Shown one piece after another: positions 12,513-23,647 of a DNA stretch of 64,000 nt. The notes under the pieces are model-generated. The model saw only the letters and a list, made by a program, of their open reading frames with translations. It was not told where the DNA came from and did not search any database. The number at the start of each line of letters is the position of its first letter. The first letter of the stretch is position 1. The position numbers were made by a program, and so were the translations under genes. Source of the stretch: Dryococelus australis (Eukaryota; Arthropoda; Insecta; Phasmatodea; Phasmatidae); contig CM057009.1 of the NCBI GenBank assembly GCA_029891345.1, forward strand, positions 299,499,466 to 299,563,465, written 5' to 3'.

Positions 12513-12531
12513 AAGGTCAAGGTCAAGGTCA
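12513..12531 (+). promoter_or_regulatory. overlapping nuclear-receptor half-sites
   Basis: The sequence AAGGTCAAGGTCAAGGTCA contains two overlapping TCAAGGTCA sites, the extended half-site known for FTZ-F1 (NR5) and ERR receptors. More copies lie at 12755-12815, and the reverse form TGACCTTGA recurs in the left arm (5.9-6.2 kb) and in three other repeats of the window. Binding is an inference. Confidence 0.4.
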
Positions 12532-13173
12532 TCAATATGGCTGACGAGATGGACACTGGTCGACCTGGCGAGGGCCAGTTGTATCGGGAGCTTAGTCTAT
12601 CTACTGGTCTTTGAACCCCGGATATCGTAAATATGCATCTTTAAATCATTTTAAAAAAAAAATTTTTAATTTTTTACAATTTTTAAATAATTTTTGTAAC
12701 TTTGTTTATATTTTATATTGCTTCTGCAATTGTTTTGGATTTTTGTTGGTCAAGGTCATCCAAGGTCAGGGGCACATGCCCAAGGTCAAGGTAACGGGTC
12801 AAGTTCAAGGTCATGGATACCCAAAATGGCGGTTGGGTGTTGTCAGAACATGGCGGCCGGTCGACTCCTAGCTCCTAATTCCCCATTACTTTGCACCCGA
12901 ACGCAAATTATCATCATTCTACTCACCTAGTATGTATGTGAAGTACATTGAAACCATATGTTAAACCCAAAAACTTAACAGATCCTTTGCACAGCTCACA
13001 TATGTTATTTACATCGCAAAATAAGTGGTGAAAACGTTTCAAAGTTAAGTTATAGAACTCCTATGGGTGTTATTGTAATTCTTTCTTTAAGTTTTCGATT
13101 TTGTAATGACATTTTGCAAAAGAAACGGGCAAGTAATTGGTACAGAAACCTGGTGACAGATGCATAACAAAAG

Positions 13174-13746
13174 TACCCCGAACAGTAAGAGGTACATTTA
13201 CCGCTAACAAACGTTGCTGCAGTTACTATAAATATAGTTGATGCATCAGTACTAAACATAGTCTGGTGAAGTTAACTTACACACTGTGTTACAGTAACAT
13301 CGAACAGTCTGGTGTGGTTACCTTGATCATTCTCTGAAACAGCTTCAAACCTCAAACAGGCAAGGGTTCAGTTTTCTCGAACAGTGCGTGATTCAATATC
13401 TACGACCGGTTTGTGGTGCTGTTACCGATACCAGAGATTGTAGTGGTTACCTCGACCAGAGACTGGTGCGGGTACCTCGAACAGAAATCGGTGCATTTTA
13501 TAGAACAGAGCGTGTTGGCATTGCCACAAAGAGAAAGTGTTGCGGTTACCTTGAAAAAAGTGTGCTGCCGTTACCTCGAATAGTTCGTGGTGCAGATAGT
13601 GGTGCGAACTTATAGTGGTACAGTTACCTCGAACAGTGTGTGTGTGTGTGTGTGTGTGTGTTGCAGCTAGCTCGAACAGTGTGTGGTTAAGTTACCTCGA
13701 ACAGAGAGCAGTGCAGTGATCTCGTAAAAGGGAGTGGTTGAGTTAC
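13174..13746 (+). repeat. minisatellite made of splice-donor copies
   Basis: About 20 imperfect copies of a 25-30 bp unit GTTACCTCGAACAGAGTGTG lie next to exon H. The last unit overlaps the exon end: GTTAC is intronic and CTCGAACAGAGTCTGG is coding. On the gene strand each good copy therefore reads TTCGAG followed by GTAAC, a copy of the real donor. A (TG)n run at 13634-13662 interrupts the array. Confidence 0.8.
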
Positions 13747-13902
13747 CTCGAACAGAGTCTGGCGTAGGTCCCTGGCCAGGGTGGACGTCTCCTGCAGTAG
13801 GCGATGCTGCTCCTCCCGCTCCTTATGCCAGGCGAGCTCCATGCGTGTGCGCAAGCCCGGGATCTTACTGCGGCCGCTGCTTATAATGCGAGCTTCCTCC
13901 AG
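13747..13902 (-). CDS. coiled-coil gene, internal exon H
   Basis: This 52-codon exon has phase 0 at both ends, acceptor GTGTGCGCAG and donor GTAACT. The peptide begins LEEARIISSGRSKIPGLRTR, continues MELAWHKEREEQHRLLQETS and ends ARDLRQTLFE. The short SGRSKIPG segment is a probable break in the coil, followed by a Trp-containing, Glu/Arg-rich helix. This stretch seems familiar to me from conserved animal coiled-coil proteins, possibly the MTCL/SOGA type, but I cannot confirm this. The exon is GC-rich against AT-rich flanks. Its donor junction is the apparent founder of the minisatellite that fills the next 570 bp of intron. Confidence 0.9.
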
Positions 13903-15460
13903 CTGCGCACACGACACAGCTTGAAGACAGACCAGGAGCGGCGCTATTCTGCCCACATCAATCACTCAGAAATAATTACATCACTACCAACTCCAACTTA
14001 GTTCAGTTATATGCACGCTTGATTTCATTCTACGGTTTCGCCTGATTTATTTACGAAGACACCAGCTTCCAGTTAAAGTTTCCCATGAATAAACTAGAGG
14101 ATAGCTGTTGAACCTAAACTATGAGGTAAAACGTTTCGTTATATTTGAGGAGGAGTGTCACAAATTAAATTGAAAGTTTTTTTCTATGCCCTAATAATAC
14201 ATATGATACAGTAATACTAATTACACCCCTGTAAGAAAGAATATTTGTTTACAAAAAAAAAACCGGGGTGGCACATTATTTTGCAAATTTTTAATAGTGG
14301 CATTTTCTTTGTTGTATTAAAATGTCTTTCTGGTGATAATGTCCCGCTGGTTTTCTTTTACAGTGAGCCACATATCAGCTCACCGACTCGAAAGGTCTGC
14401 ACATGAATGCTACATGCAAGAGAAATACATTATGTTGTTCAAGTTTTGGAACGTATTTTATGAATTTTATGAGTCGTACATTTAAACAATGATTATTCAC
14501 CTTATCGAATATTTTATGGATATTTTAGCACAAGGGAAAATCGGCTATTTGGACAAACTCTTTTACTGGACCACAGCCATATGTGATGGATTTTTGGGAT
14601 AAGAAAACGTTGTAGACACGTATACTATTCACTCAGGCAGTTCATTTGTACCTTTGTGAGATAGGAAAGGGAAAATATATACTTCAATGTGTGACGATAA
14701 TGGTTTTCAACCCACTGCATGTTCTTCTTCGTGTCTGTAAAAGACGAAGTTGTTTAAAATATGTGCATCGTGCCTTTTCCGAATATTAATACGTGGTTTC
14801 AGTAAAAAAAAACAATGGCATAACATGGCCGTACGCTGTTTTTGTTGGAGCAGTTAACACATGTATTGGTTTCAAATAGTTCATGCTCTAAACTTGACAG
14901 CTTCGAAAATAAACATAATTCGCATTTATCTCGTGTCCTATACTTATCGCGCCATGCAACGTGACCCCGAATATATTTTGCAAACCTTGTGGGGTTATTG
15001 ATCTTGAAAAAGAGGCTAAAGATAATAAAGATCATAGCGTAAAGTGACCACTGAAGAGGAAGAGAGGGTAAAAGGCCCGAAAACATTAAGTTTTACGATT
15101 AATTAATTTAAATATATCAGAAACCATGTGAGGTTAAAAAACAATAAGTGGATTATGTTAAGTTGTTAAAAGATATTACACTTCAGAAAATCAGGTTACT
15201 AAACATGATCTTGCTTAAATTATATTGTGGTTGCCCAACTATGATCGTAAAATGATTTAACCCCATTATTTATTCGATTCTGAAGCTTGAAGTCAACATG
15301 TACACATTAAAAAATATGGTCGGTTTTGTGAAACTAACTGAAGCTCAATAAATGAGATTACTAATTTTCCGAAGATGCAGTGGCATGCCTACGTGGGTAA
15401 GCAACACCTCCTCCATCCACGAATGCTCAAGTGTGGGCCAGTGTATTACGAGGTTGTTAA

Positions 15461-15463
<3 letters not shown>

Positions 15464-15541
<78 letters not shown>
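15464..15541. repeat. (TA)n microsatellite, 78 bp
   Basis: This is an uninterrupted AT dinucleotide run. The YIYIYI open frames on both strands are artefacts of it. Confidence 0.98.
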
Positions 15542-15545
<4 letters not shown>

Positions 15546-16673
15546 CACTCTCTAATAAATATGATATTTTTACAGATAGGCCTAACATTGTAGATTGCAC
15601 ATAATACACACTAGATTTGCTAAGACACATCTTTAATGGACTGAATAAACTTTATTGGTAATAAACGTAGTAATAAATCAATTATTCCTATGCAGGTAAC
15701 TGCAATTAACGAAGTAGCACTGCAAATAATTCTACGAAATGTAACCGTCATATCACTAGATATGTGCCGTACTAATACTCGAAATAAACATCGACACACT
15801 CATTCGCGGGTGACAGAGAGCAGGCGCACCGCTGCGCCATTTGACAATGAGTGCACTCATTTCTCGAGTGTGACTGGGATGAGTGCATTTCGCTATAGGT
15901 ACCCTTATTGCAGACGTGTGTGTGCATGTTGACTTCAAGCATCGAAACCGAAGAAAGCTAGGGCTTAGAATATTACAAAATTTAATTTTTGCGATGATAA
16001 TCTGGCAATCCAACATTCACATTATGAACGGTGTAAAAATAATGGGGATGTGTGACGAACAAAATTTTCTGAGCTTTAAGTATTTTATCAACTAAACATC
16101 ATACATTAGTCTGTTGCTTAATATCATACCGTTTTTGAAGAAAAAATTAGTAAATTCATTGCAAAACCCTTTCATTAAGGGCAGCTTTCACGAGGAATCA
16201 TCTCACAGAGTTTACCACGTACATTCAGAGACACGTGGTATATATGTGAGCCTGAACAACGGTTTCCAGTAGCCTTAATATCGGCCATTAATCTCGTGGA
16301 AGGGGGTATGCAGGAGGAGGAAATCTAAGAACACGAACACAGAATTGTTTGTACTAACTGATTGGAAAAGACAGTTACGCTTCTCTAAGAGTAGCTATAA
16401 CTTGTCATACTGCTTATTGTATCTTTATCACCTGACATTAGTTTTGTCTTTCCATGGGAATGGGAAACAAAATAACTTCCTGATTCCTAATTTATCCCCC
16501 CCCCCCCCGTGGGTTATGTAAACATTTAAGGTCTTACAGGAAATTGCATAGCATGTTTGCTCTGATCGGCCGACAAAATGAGAACTTGCATTACCAAGGT
16601 TACTGAAAGGAAGGGAAGTTTTAATTGTCCCCTATTCGTAACTCATATTAGGACGAGGTTGTAACTATAGTAT

Positions 16674-17070
16674 AGGTTGCACACGGTAGAACGACCACTT
16701 CTCAAAGCCCTGCAAAGATCTACTTGTAGCACGTTGTGGATTCTGCCATCATGTTAAAAATTATCAGTGACATGGGTCTGGCAACTTGCTTCATGCGCCA
16801 AACAAGTAAAGCCGTTTAACTATTAGACAATTAAATATTTTACAAATCTGCTCATTTTCACACTTAAATTCATTAAAAATCAAAACGTAAAATAAATAAT
16901 TCGTTAATTCCGAACGCTTATCTAACACTTTTAATTTAACGTTAAGACATGGTGCCACTTTTCCTCCGCCACTGCCAACGTTACTGGGCTCATATCCGTT
17001 AGCGTGCGTGTTCAAATGATATGGAGGTAGGGGCGATGACTTTTTAAATGTTCACTTCAAAAGTGCTCAG
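16674..17070 (+). repeat. MITE family 1, copy 2
   Basis: It starts AGGTTGCACACGGTAGAACG and carries AGATCTACTTGTAGCACGTT, TTCATGCGCCAA and GTAGGGGCGATGAC. It ends with the inverted terminus TTCACTTCAAAAGTGCTCAG. It is diverged from copy 4. It lies in the intron about 40 bp downstream of the donor of exon G. Confidence 0.7.
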
Positions 17071-17110
17071 TTAATCGTGGACGGGGTTTAGTAATGCGAA
17101 GCACCCGCAC

Positions 17111-17278
17111 CTCGTTCATCCTGGACTGCATCTCCGAGAGCTTGACGTCCCAGGCGGACCTCTCCGAGATGAGCTCGGTCTTCAACTTGGAGCTCTCGAG
17201 CCGCGCCTCAGACAGCTCGTCCTCCATGCAGCTGATCTGTTGCTCCAGCGTCGCGATCTTCGTCTTCGTGTCCTCCGC
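17111..17278 (-). CDS. coiled-coil gene, internal exon G
   Basis: This exon has 56 codons and phase 0 at both ends. The acceptor is CTTGCACAG. The donor is GTGCGG, the weakest of the set. The peptide starts AEDTKTKIATLEQQISCMED and ends SAWDVKLSEMQSRMNE. It has a clear heptad-like spacing of Leu, Ile and Met with acidic and basic flanks, so it is coiled coil. It is GC-rich, CpG-containing DNA within AT-rich introns. It joins upstream to the exon at 23244-23478 (after GRSDE) and downstream to 13747-13902 (before LEEARI). The intron immediately downstream carries a degraded MITE that ends about 40 bp from the donor. Confidence 0.88.
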
Positions 17279-17618
17279 CTGTGCAAGACACCCATACACT
17301 CTCAGCGAGTCATTATACATTCACATTAATATATACCAATTTACAAAAATTCTCTCTTTTTTTTTTTTTTTTGCAAGCCATATGAACATTTACGAGATTT
17401 GCAAGTGTACTGGTAAGGTTTGTCATAATCATGTTGAGAAGCTCAATTCTTTTAATTTTGGCAACGAAAATTTTTCGCCGCTAGGTAAGCGCTAGTGTCG
17501 TCTGTGCACCGCATTTTCTCTATTTTGTACGTTAAAAAGAATCGTTCCGATAATCATAAAATATAAAATAACCACGTAACTAAGTAAAATTTTTCTTTTT
17601 CATTATTCACGTAGCTGA

Positions 17619-18611
17619 GGGCCGGTTTCACTACACAAGGTTTACTTACTAAGCCGAGTTTAAAAACTAATTAACTAGGACTACTGATCGATTACATTTC
17701 ACCACTGTCAAAACGCGATTATTTTTAACTTACCCGAGTTTAAGTTTAACCGCCCATTTTCTGCCATTTAACTTCTCAAACTCTACTTACGAAAGAATTG
17801 TGGCTGCCGAAACATATTGCGATACTTTGAAGGTCATGATAAATAAATTCGGCAGACGCCTTCGTTGCGATCACAATATTAATTGCAGTCCTTGCGATGT
17901 AGTTTTGATTGATATTTGTTATACGAATACAAACCAGAATGTAAGTTAAATTGGCTATGCAAAATATACACGTCATAAACATTTTTAATATTATGTTAAT
18001 CAATAATATTGTGTATGTTATGAAAGACAATTAGCCTACATTAAAATCTTGTTTGTATTTTACAGGCTCTTATATCCAAGTACAGTGCGTTTGACAATGA
18101 AGTAGGATTCTATTGTTTGCTGCTGTGATATGCTAGTTTATCTACATAGCAGTAATAACAAACCATTTGATGCACGAGGACAAATACAATATGATTCACG
18201 AAAAATTATGTTGTATGTCGGCTGAATTAAAATCCGCAGCAATTTTTATTAAATTTTGCGATCTCCCATTCGCTGGTATTATTTGTACTGTTGTATTTCA
18301 CAACATAAATGTGTCCGCAATCTGTTTCCATGACTGTTTAACATTCTACTTGCGTATTTCTTTCTGCCAGGATTCCAGAGACAACACAACTCTGATGCCA
18401 TAGATTAGTGAGCAAAATCCTTGCCACCGCCTTCTAGATGCATCATTTTCTTCAAATATCAGGCTTTAAACTTAGGTATACTACACGGGTTTAATTATCT
18501 GCTTGATGGTGTGGTGAAATGCTCTGACCTTAAGCGCCGGTAAATGAAGAGTTAAAATTTTACCTTCGTTTATTTAAGCCGATTTTAATGAATAAGTGGT
18601 GAAACTGGTCC
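17619..18611. mobile_element. non-autonomous Harbinger-like element, 993 bp
   Basis: The terminal inverted repeats are GGGCCGGTTTCACTACACAA on the left and, reading the other strand, GGACCAGTTTCACCACTTAT on the right. The GGGCCGGTTTCAC start is typical of PIF/Harbinger-type elements in animals as I recall them. The flanks TGA and TCA do not give a clear target duplication. The interior has only short open frames and no transposase motif. Confidence 0.5.
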
Positions 18612-19310
18612 TCAAATTGTTAATTATAAGTAATAACATTGGGACATTACGCACCTAACGGCGGAAATTTCCCCTGTCCAAAACACCCCCCATAAGATAA
18701 CTCTTTTTGTTCCTAACCTGTGTAGAAATAATCTTAGCACTGTTACTGAAAAATAATGGAATTGAAACTCACATCTTAATGTTAGGGACCCATTCAAGGT
18801 TCCTAACTATTACCATTAAATAACCTTACGATTTTCAAGGAACTTTCGTATACAAGATGTTCGGAAACTACCTGTCGAAATTCAAACCACAGCATCTGTG
18901 GGCGCACAGAAACCAGAAACTCTAGTCACAACATGTCTGGAAAGGCCATTTAGGAAGTTTAAAATGAAGTTGAATTTCTACAAACGACGCCGGCTGTCCG
19001 CAGCCCTATATACATGCGTTCACAGCAAGTTGCATGACAACAAGGCGAACTGATCCACGGAAGTGCTGCACGCGGCACTCGGCGCCATTGTCCTACACAC
19101 AGACGTCAGCACAGCGGCAGGTGAGCTGTGTGTGCATGGTGGCCTATGTACAGGCTCTGCCTGCATGTTGCATTCCGACGCTGCTCCATACTCACCTCAC
19201 TTCACACACATCGGCTCTTAAGACCCCTATGTTAAGAGTGGTCCGAACCTCTCCATATCTACGGTTAATTTCTTAGATCATCATCTCTCTCCTCATAACC
19301 TACCTCTGGT

Positions 19311-19385
19311 TGAGTACGGCAGAGAGTAATGAACCGGGGTTACTCTCAAAATTTCTTGTGTTCGAATCCCGGTCGAGTTGAAAGA
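19311..19385 (+). repeat. tRNA-like SINE head
   Basis: The stretch has TGGTTGAGTACGG as a weak A box and TGTTCGAATCCCGG as a good B box. There is no paired acceptor stem. It is a probable SINE head or tRNA pseudogene. Confidence 0.4.
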
Positions 19386-22300
19386 AAAATTATAAATAAC
19401 GTATAAGTGCCTCAACGTATATGTAGCTTTTCTAAAAATGAATACATTTTACATTATGGCCTCGCTAGATACATTTAAGCGTTATTAAATCTGCCGTTTG
19501 TGCATTGACGGTAGAGTACAAAAGTACAAAATAGATATGCAAAAGCTACGTGTAACGTTAATAATTTACATTATAATTACAATCGTCTAAAATATTCCGT
19601 AATCTATGATTACTCAGCAGTTGGCACGCTAATATCTGATTACCGGTCAGTAATATGAAGGCCTGATTTATACAAATAAAATCAAGCATTGCTACTGTGA
19701 AGGATTTATGTGAATGATTTCACTCACCTGTATACTAACGTAAAGATTTTCACTTAGGGACCAATTTCAATTTCATACTTACGACAAAATGGAAACAATT
19801 TCTTCAAATGTTTTTTACGAACTTTATCGCGATGGTATGCAACATAAAGAGTCACGTTTAATAATTGTGAGAAAATAGCTCTTACAGTTCAAATCACCTT
19901 AAATTGAAAATTATTGTGCTCAATTACAGTTTCCGTATATTATACGGCTTTTAAATCACCAATAAACGTATCTTTACGGGCGCTTCCTTTATATTTAGAA
20001 TTTATGTTTTGTGTGGGAGAACAAATTTTTGGTTTATCGTTAATTTTGTTTTAACATACTTGACAATAAATATTAATGTAAAATTGAGCGCAATGCATGC
20101 ATTGTTTAAAAATGTTCTATATGTTTACATTAAAGTTAGATGTACCTAAACGAGTTCACAGATTTAAATTATTGGTATTGTTGCAAATAAATAAAATTTT
20201 AAACGTTTCTGAGTACTTCCAGAACGCGCAGTTTTCAATATCTCTTCCTGCCAGATTTCTTTTCCCGGCTGCTTGCATACAAGAGTTCCGATCCGGGTGC
20301 CCGCCCCTAAACGAGCAGCGTTAGTATACGAACCTCTTACATGAAGGCGTGGCGAGTGTTCAAGCAAGGCATAAGAACGTAATGAACTGTGCGGTTCGTA
20401 TAAGAACGAAAAGTTGGACATAGATATCATGGACAGGCGGTAGAAGTGAGGGTAACAATTCGGGCGGACCAAAAGTGGCTCTGATTGTATAACTGATGAA
20501 GTAGGATGTCACTGCAGGCGCCCGACAGCGGCTTGTGTCTATCAAGTTCACTGAAGGTGGCTGCACTGACTGAGTGTGTCTTGGCCGATGCCTCCCCGAC
20601 CATCCACGCTTTTTTAATTCCGCTGGAGGCCAGGTACCGTTGTGTTGGTGCACCTGCATGGTAGCCGAATGAGTTGACGTGAGAAATAAGTTAGACAACC
20701 TTCAGCACTGCGCGACTTAATTTTCTGCTTAAAAATTACGTATTAAAATTAAATAATTAATTAAATATCTTCTTTCTGTAAGTTAGAACATGCTTTATAA
20801 TTATATTTACAACTAACAAAATGTTACACACGACATATATTAATAAATTTAATTTTCCTATTTGTTGTTTACAAATTTTTCAGAGTTCATTTTGAATAAT
20901 GCTGAATTGAGTGTTTAATATTTTGTTCACTGCAAATTTGAAAGTGTAGAATAGAAATCTAGATCTGTCGTAACAGCTTTTATACCAGATAGTATGGCAA
21001 CCACTGTGCCATTTTCTCAAATTGTTTATCCAGATTTGGTACTAGGTTTGGTAAAAGGTCGTGCGCTATTTTCTGTCGCAAGTCCTACACCAATTATCGT
21101 ACTTGGCCGATCACATATTAGAGTTTCAGAGTGTAGGTTGCTGCAGTGACCACTACTCAAAATGAATTAATCGTGAGCCCGAAAACGCTGCCTTCATTTT
21201 GACCACGAGTCCGTGAGATTTAAATTAATCCTGGTAGTTTCGCAATACAATTCCAATAATTCGGAAAATTCCGCTTTTTGAACATTGTTTAAAAAAGTGT
21301 TGAATATTTTAAACTCTTCGTGAAGCAAAAGCGAGTGTTAATTTTTAATGAAAATCCATGAACATAGTGTTGTGTTAGCGCTGTAGTAAAGGGCTCTCCT
21401 CTACAAGCGCGTGTACTTTTATGGTTACCAAAAGTCCAGAAATATTATTGTTTACCATAACTTATAGTTAATAAATACTTACATTAAATACAGTGATATA
21501 AAACACGCGAATGATGCGATGATTGTAATAGGTTCAAAATAAATCAACATGTACGCGGTTGTAATTGGAGAGATAAATCACGCTCAATGCGTGGTATTTT
21601 ATATTTTATGCGCAAGTTTCTCTATAACAGTTCAATGACCGGGTACTATTTGTAGTGTAAAACACATCAGCGTATCCTACCCAGCTAGTGTGCCTCATAC
21701 AAGTACTCCAGCTGCAGGAATCTCCCGTGCTGGCACGATACCTGCTGGTATACCGGCTAGTATACCACGCCTCATAGAAGCTTATACAATAGCAAGTACT
21801 GCAGCAGTTACCGTCCATCGTGGACTTAAGAATTTTCCCCCGCCATTTTGGATTCTCGGTTTTGCAAGCTTGTTTATATCTTTTAAAAAGAAAATTCTCG
21901 TAGTACCTTTATACTCAACAAGCTATTGGCATTATACTACAGTACAAACGTAAAGGACGATATACGAGTTCGATTTTCGTCACAATATAGATTCTGGAAA
22001 ATTTTGACGGAATTAGTATTGTGAAGTAATTATGGGTTCGAAGTTGAGTCGTTATGCCTCTACTGCTGTGTAAGACTTCTTTTTTTTATATATATAAAAA
22101 CAAGCTATCAAATAAAAATATCCAATGTGGTGGAGTAAGTGACCTCTTAAGGTTGAAGGAAAGCAACTGCCAATGGAGCACTGCACCCGACTGTACAACG
22201 TAAATAACTCATAAAGATAGTTGTACGGTTACCATAAAAATTATCAGCAAAGGACGATTTGTGCTGTATATGAAAGAATAATGTATAGAGTTGGCCACAT

Positions 22301-22946
22301 ATATAAAACATTTTACTAAAAAAATGTTTTTAATGTAAAAAATTAATCGATCTGTTGAGTCCGCATTTTCGACAAAATTAAAGAGCATTTAACGTTTTGG
22401 ATGCTTCGGAAAGCAGAATTTACAAGAGAATCTTCTTCAAGAAAGATCGTCAAAATATTTACTGTGATCATGTGTGATAAAATCATAGTTATAATATGAC
22501 TATCAATTTTATAATTAACTATATTTACGTCAGCTTCAGGCACAAATGTTTGTGACAAATTGACGCACATGAAATCAATTATAAAATTATTTCCTACATA
22601 ATTATTACAATTTTCTTACACACAATCATAGTAAACGTTATGACGATATTCCATGACGAAGATTTTCTTGCAAATTCTACTGTTAAAATCATCCAGAATG
22701 GAAATATGCTTAAATTTTGTTAAAAATAGACTTTTTTAAAAGATTATTTATTTAGAATAAGAAAGTATAATTTAGTTAAATATATTATCATGTTGCAAAA
22801 TGTATATTCTTCTTTCTTATACAGCATAAATCGCACTTTTCTAACAATATTTGTAGTGTCTTTACTACTTTTTTTATGAGTTGTTCACGTTGTATAGTCA
22901 GGTGTAGTGCTTCATAGGCTGTGGCTTTACTTCAACCTAAAGCGGT

Positions 22947-23175
22947 GGCCGAGCGAGGTGGCGCAGTGGTAACACACTGGACTTGCATTCGGGGGAGGAC
23001 CCCAGTTCGATTCCCGGTCCGGCCATCCTGATTTCGGCTTCCTGTTGTTTCCCGAAATCACTCGAGGCGAATGCTGGGATGGGTCCCAAACAAAGGCAAT
23101 GGCCGATTCCTTCCCCAGTCCCTGTGTAACTCGCACCGTCTCTAGTGACCTCGATGTCGACGAGACATGAACCGC
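22947..23175 (+). repeat. tRNA-derived SINE resembling orthopteran SINEs
   Basis: The head has GAGGTGGCGCAGTGGTAACA (A box) and CAGTTCGATTCCCGGTCCGG (B box). The body contains CCATCCTGATTTCGGCTTCC, CGAATGCTGGGATGGGTCCC, GGCCGATTCCTTCCCCAGTC and GACCTCGATGTCGACGAGAC. The block order (GCCATCCTGATTT, TCCCGGGATG-like, GGCCGA.TCCTTCCC) matches locust-type SINEs from memory. It is antisense to the gene and ends about 70 bp from the donor of exon F. Confidence 0.75.
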
Positions 23176-23243
23176 ACTCACGCGCCTGAGGCGGCGACTA
23201 GAGCATCCGCGGACGGGAAGCTGGTGCGGGGAGACGCTCTCAC

Positions 23244-23478
23244 CTCGTCGCTGCGGCCCGACTTGTTGCTCCTCGGCGTCCCTGGGGAGGACCTCAGCTC
23301 GGCGATCTTCTCCTGGGCCCCCTCCAGCATGTGGCGGAATGTGTCCCTCTCGCGCTTGAAGCGCGACACCTGCCCCTGCAGACTCTGGATCTCCTCGCTG
23401 ATGATGGCCACCCGGCTGTCGTAGCGCATCTTCAACTGCGCGATCTCCGCCTTGTGGTTCTTCTCCTCTTTCATCAGC
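23244..23478 (-). CDS. coiled-coil gene, internal exon F with Ser/Pro linker
   Basis: This is the longest exon seen, at 235 nt. It enters with one base that completes an Arg codon from the previous exon and leaves in phase 0. The acceptor is GCGTGGGCAG and the donor GTGAGA. The coil runs LMKEEKNHKAEIAQLKMRYD, then SRVAIISEEIQSLQGQVSRF, then KRERDTFRHMLEGAQEKIAE. The last 17 or so residues, SSPGTPRSNKSGRSDE, are not coil. They form a Ser/Pro-rich linker with proline-directed phosphorylation-like sites. A Met-initiated frame that begins upstream of the acceptor is intronic and is not a start. A SINE in the opposite orientation ends about 70 bp from the donor. Confidence 0.9.
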
Positions 23479-23647
23479 CTGCCCACGCCCCAACACACGT
23501 GCCACATACACTCTATATCGAATTACAATGCTTAAACTAATTTTTAAAAAATATTGAAAAAATTCTACTATTTTAATTTTTGGAAATCCTATTCAGTAGT
23601 ATACAGATTGAAACAGTGTTAACCATACTGCCTCCCTGAACTGTAAA

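Larger units (their letters stand above)
5804..12930. mobile_element. giant foldback element 1 (palindrome, about 7.1 kb)
   Basis: The outer ends are inverted. The left end reads TTAGGAGAATGATTATCTGC, then ATTCGGGCGCAAA. The right end, read on the other strand, has CTAGGTGAGTAGAATGATGA, then TTTGCGTTCGGGTGCAAA. The inversion continues inwards. Left modules at 6.33-6.58 kb (ACTCAAGACCCTTG repeats), 6.65 kb (CTCTGTCATTCC), 7.08 kb (CCAATGTTTCTCATTGG), 8.12-8.86 kb (ORF) and 9.1 kb (GGTAACAGCATTG-like) reappear in reverse order at 12.25-12.44, 12.18, 11.75-11.9, 10.09-10.74 and 9.8 kb. The arms are about 3.3 kb and clearly diverged, so the palindrome is old. The unpaired centre (9.24-9.78 kb) has 14-bp repeats. 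No transposase is present. Confidence 0.8.
1591..13746 (-). other. 12.2 kb intron of the coiled-coil gene
   Basis: This intron lies between exons H and I. It holds a SINE (2.2 kb), a split mariner relic with MITEs (3.7-5.5 kb), the giant foldback element (5.8-12.93 kb) and the donor-derived minisatellite (13.17-13.75 kb). The stretches 1600-2160 and 2400-3600 are AT-rich and show nothing that I recognise. Confidence 0.75.
13903..17110 (-). other. 3.2 kb intron of the coiled-coil gene
   Basis: This intron lies between exons G and H. It contains a (TA)n tract at 15464-15541, a C12 run near 16496 and a MITE at 16674-17070. I recognise nothing else in 13.9-15.4 or 15.6-16.6 kb. Confidence 0.7.
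17279..23243 (-). other. 6 kb intron of the coiled-coil gene
   Basis: This intron lies between exons F and G. It holds a Harbinger-like element (17.6-18.6 kb), a tRNA-like head (19.3 kb) and a SINE (22.95-23.17 kb). GC-richer patches at 19.0-19.25, 20.25-20.68 and 21.67-21.83 kb have open frames, but no family that I recognise. The stretches 19.4-20.2, 20.7-21.6 and 21.9-22.9 kb are AT-rich with nothing visible. Confidence 0.7.

Noticed and set aside
15345..15593. Open frames of alternating Tyr and Ile on both strands
   Set aside because: They are translations of the (TA)n microsatellite.
16496..16508. C-rich tract as a regulatory or telomeric signal
   Set aside because: It is a single homopolymer run with no repeat unit.
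17094..17495. 133-residue plus-strand open frame
   Set aside because: It is antisense to exon G, then runs into low-complexity T-rich sequence.
20164..20698. Open frames in a GC-richer stretch (PPAELKKRGWSG and others)
   Set aside because: No coil character, no matched splice phases and no recognised family. Left unannotated apart from the intron note.
23178..23507. Met at the start of the exon F frame as a translation start
   Set aside because: The Met lies upstream of a good acceptor, and the exon chain requires splicing at 23478.
22927..23511. A 194-residue minus-strand open frame
   Set aside because: It reads exon F in the wrong frame and runs through the intron into the SINE. The coil frame with correct splice phases is the real one.
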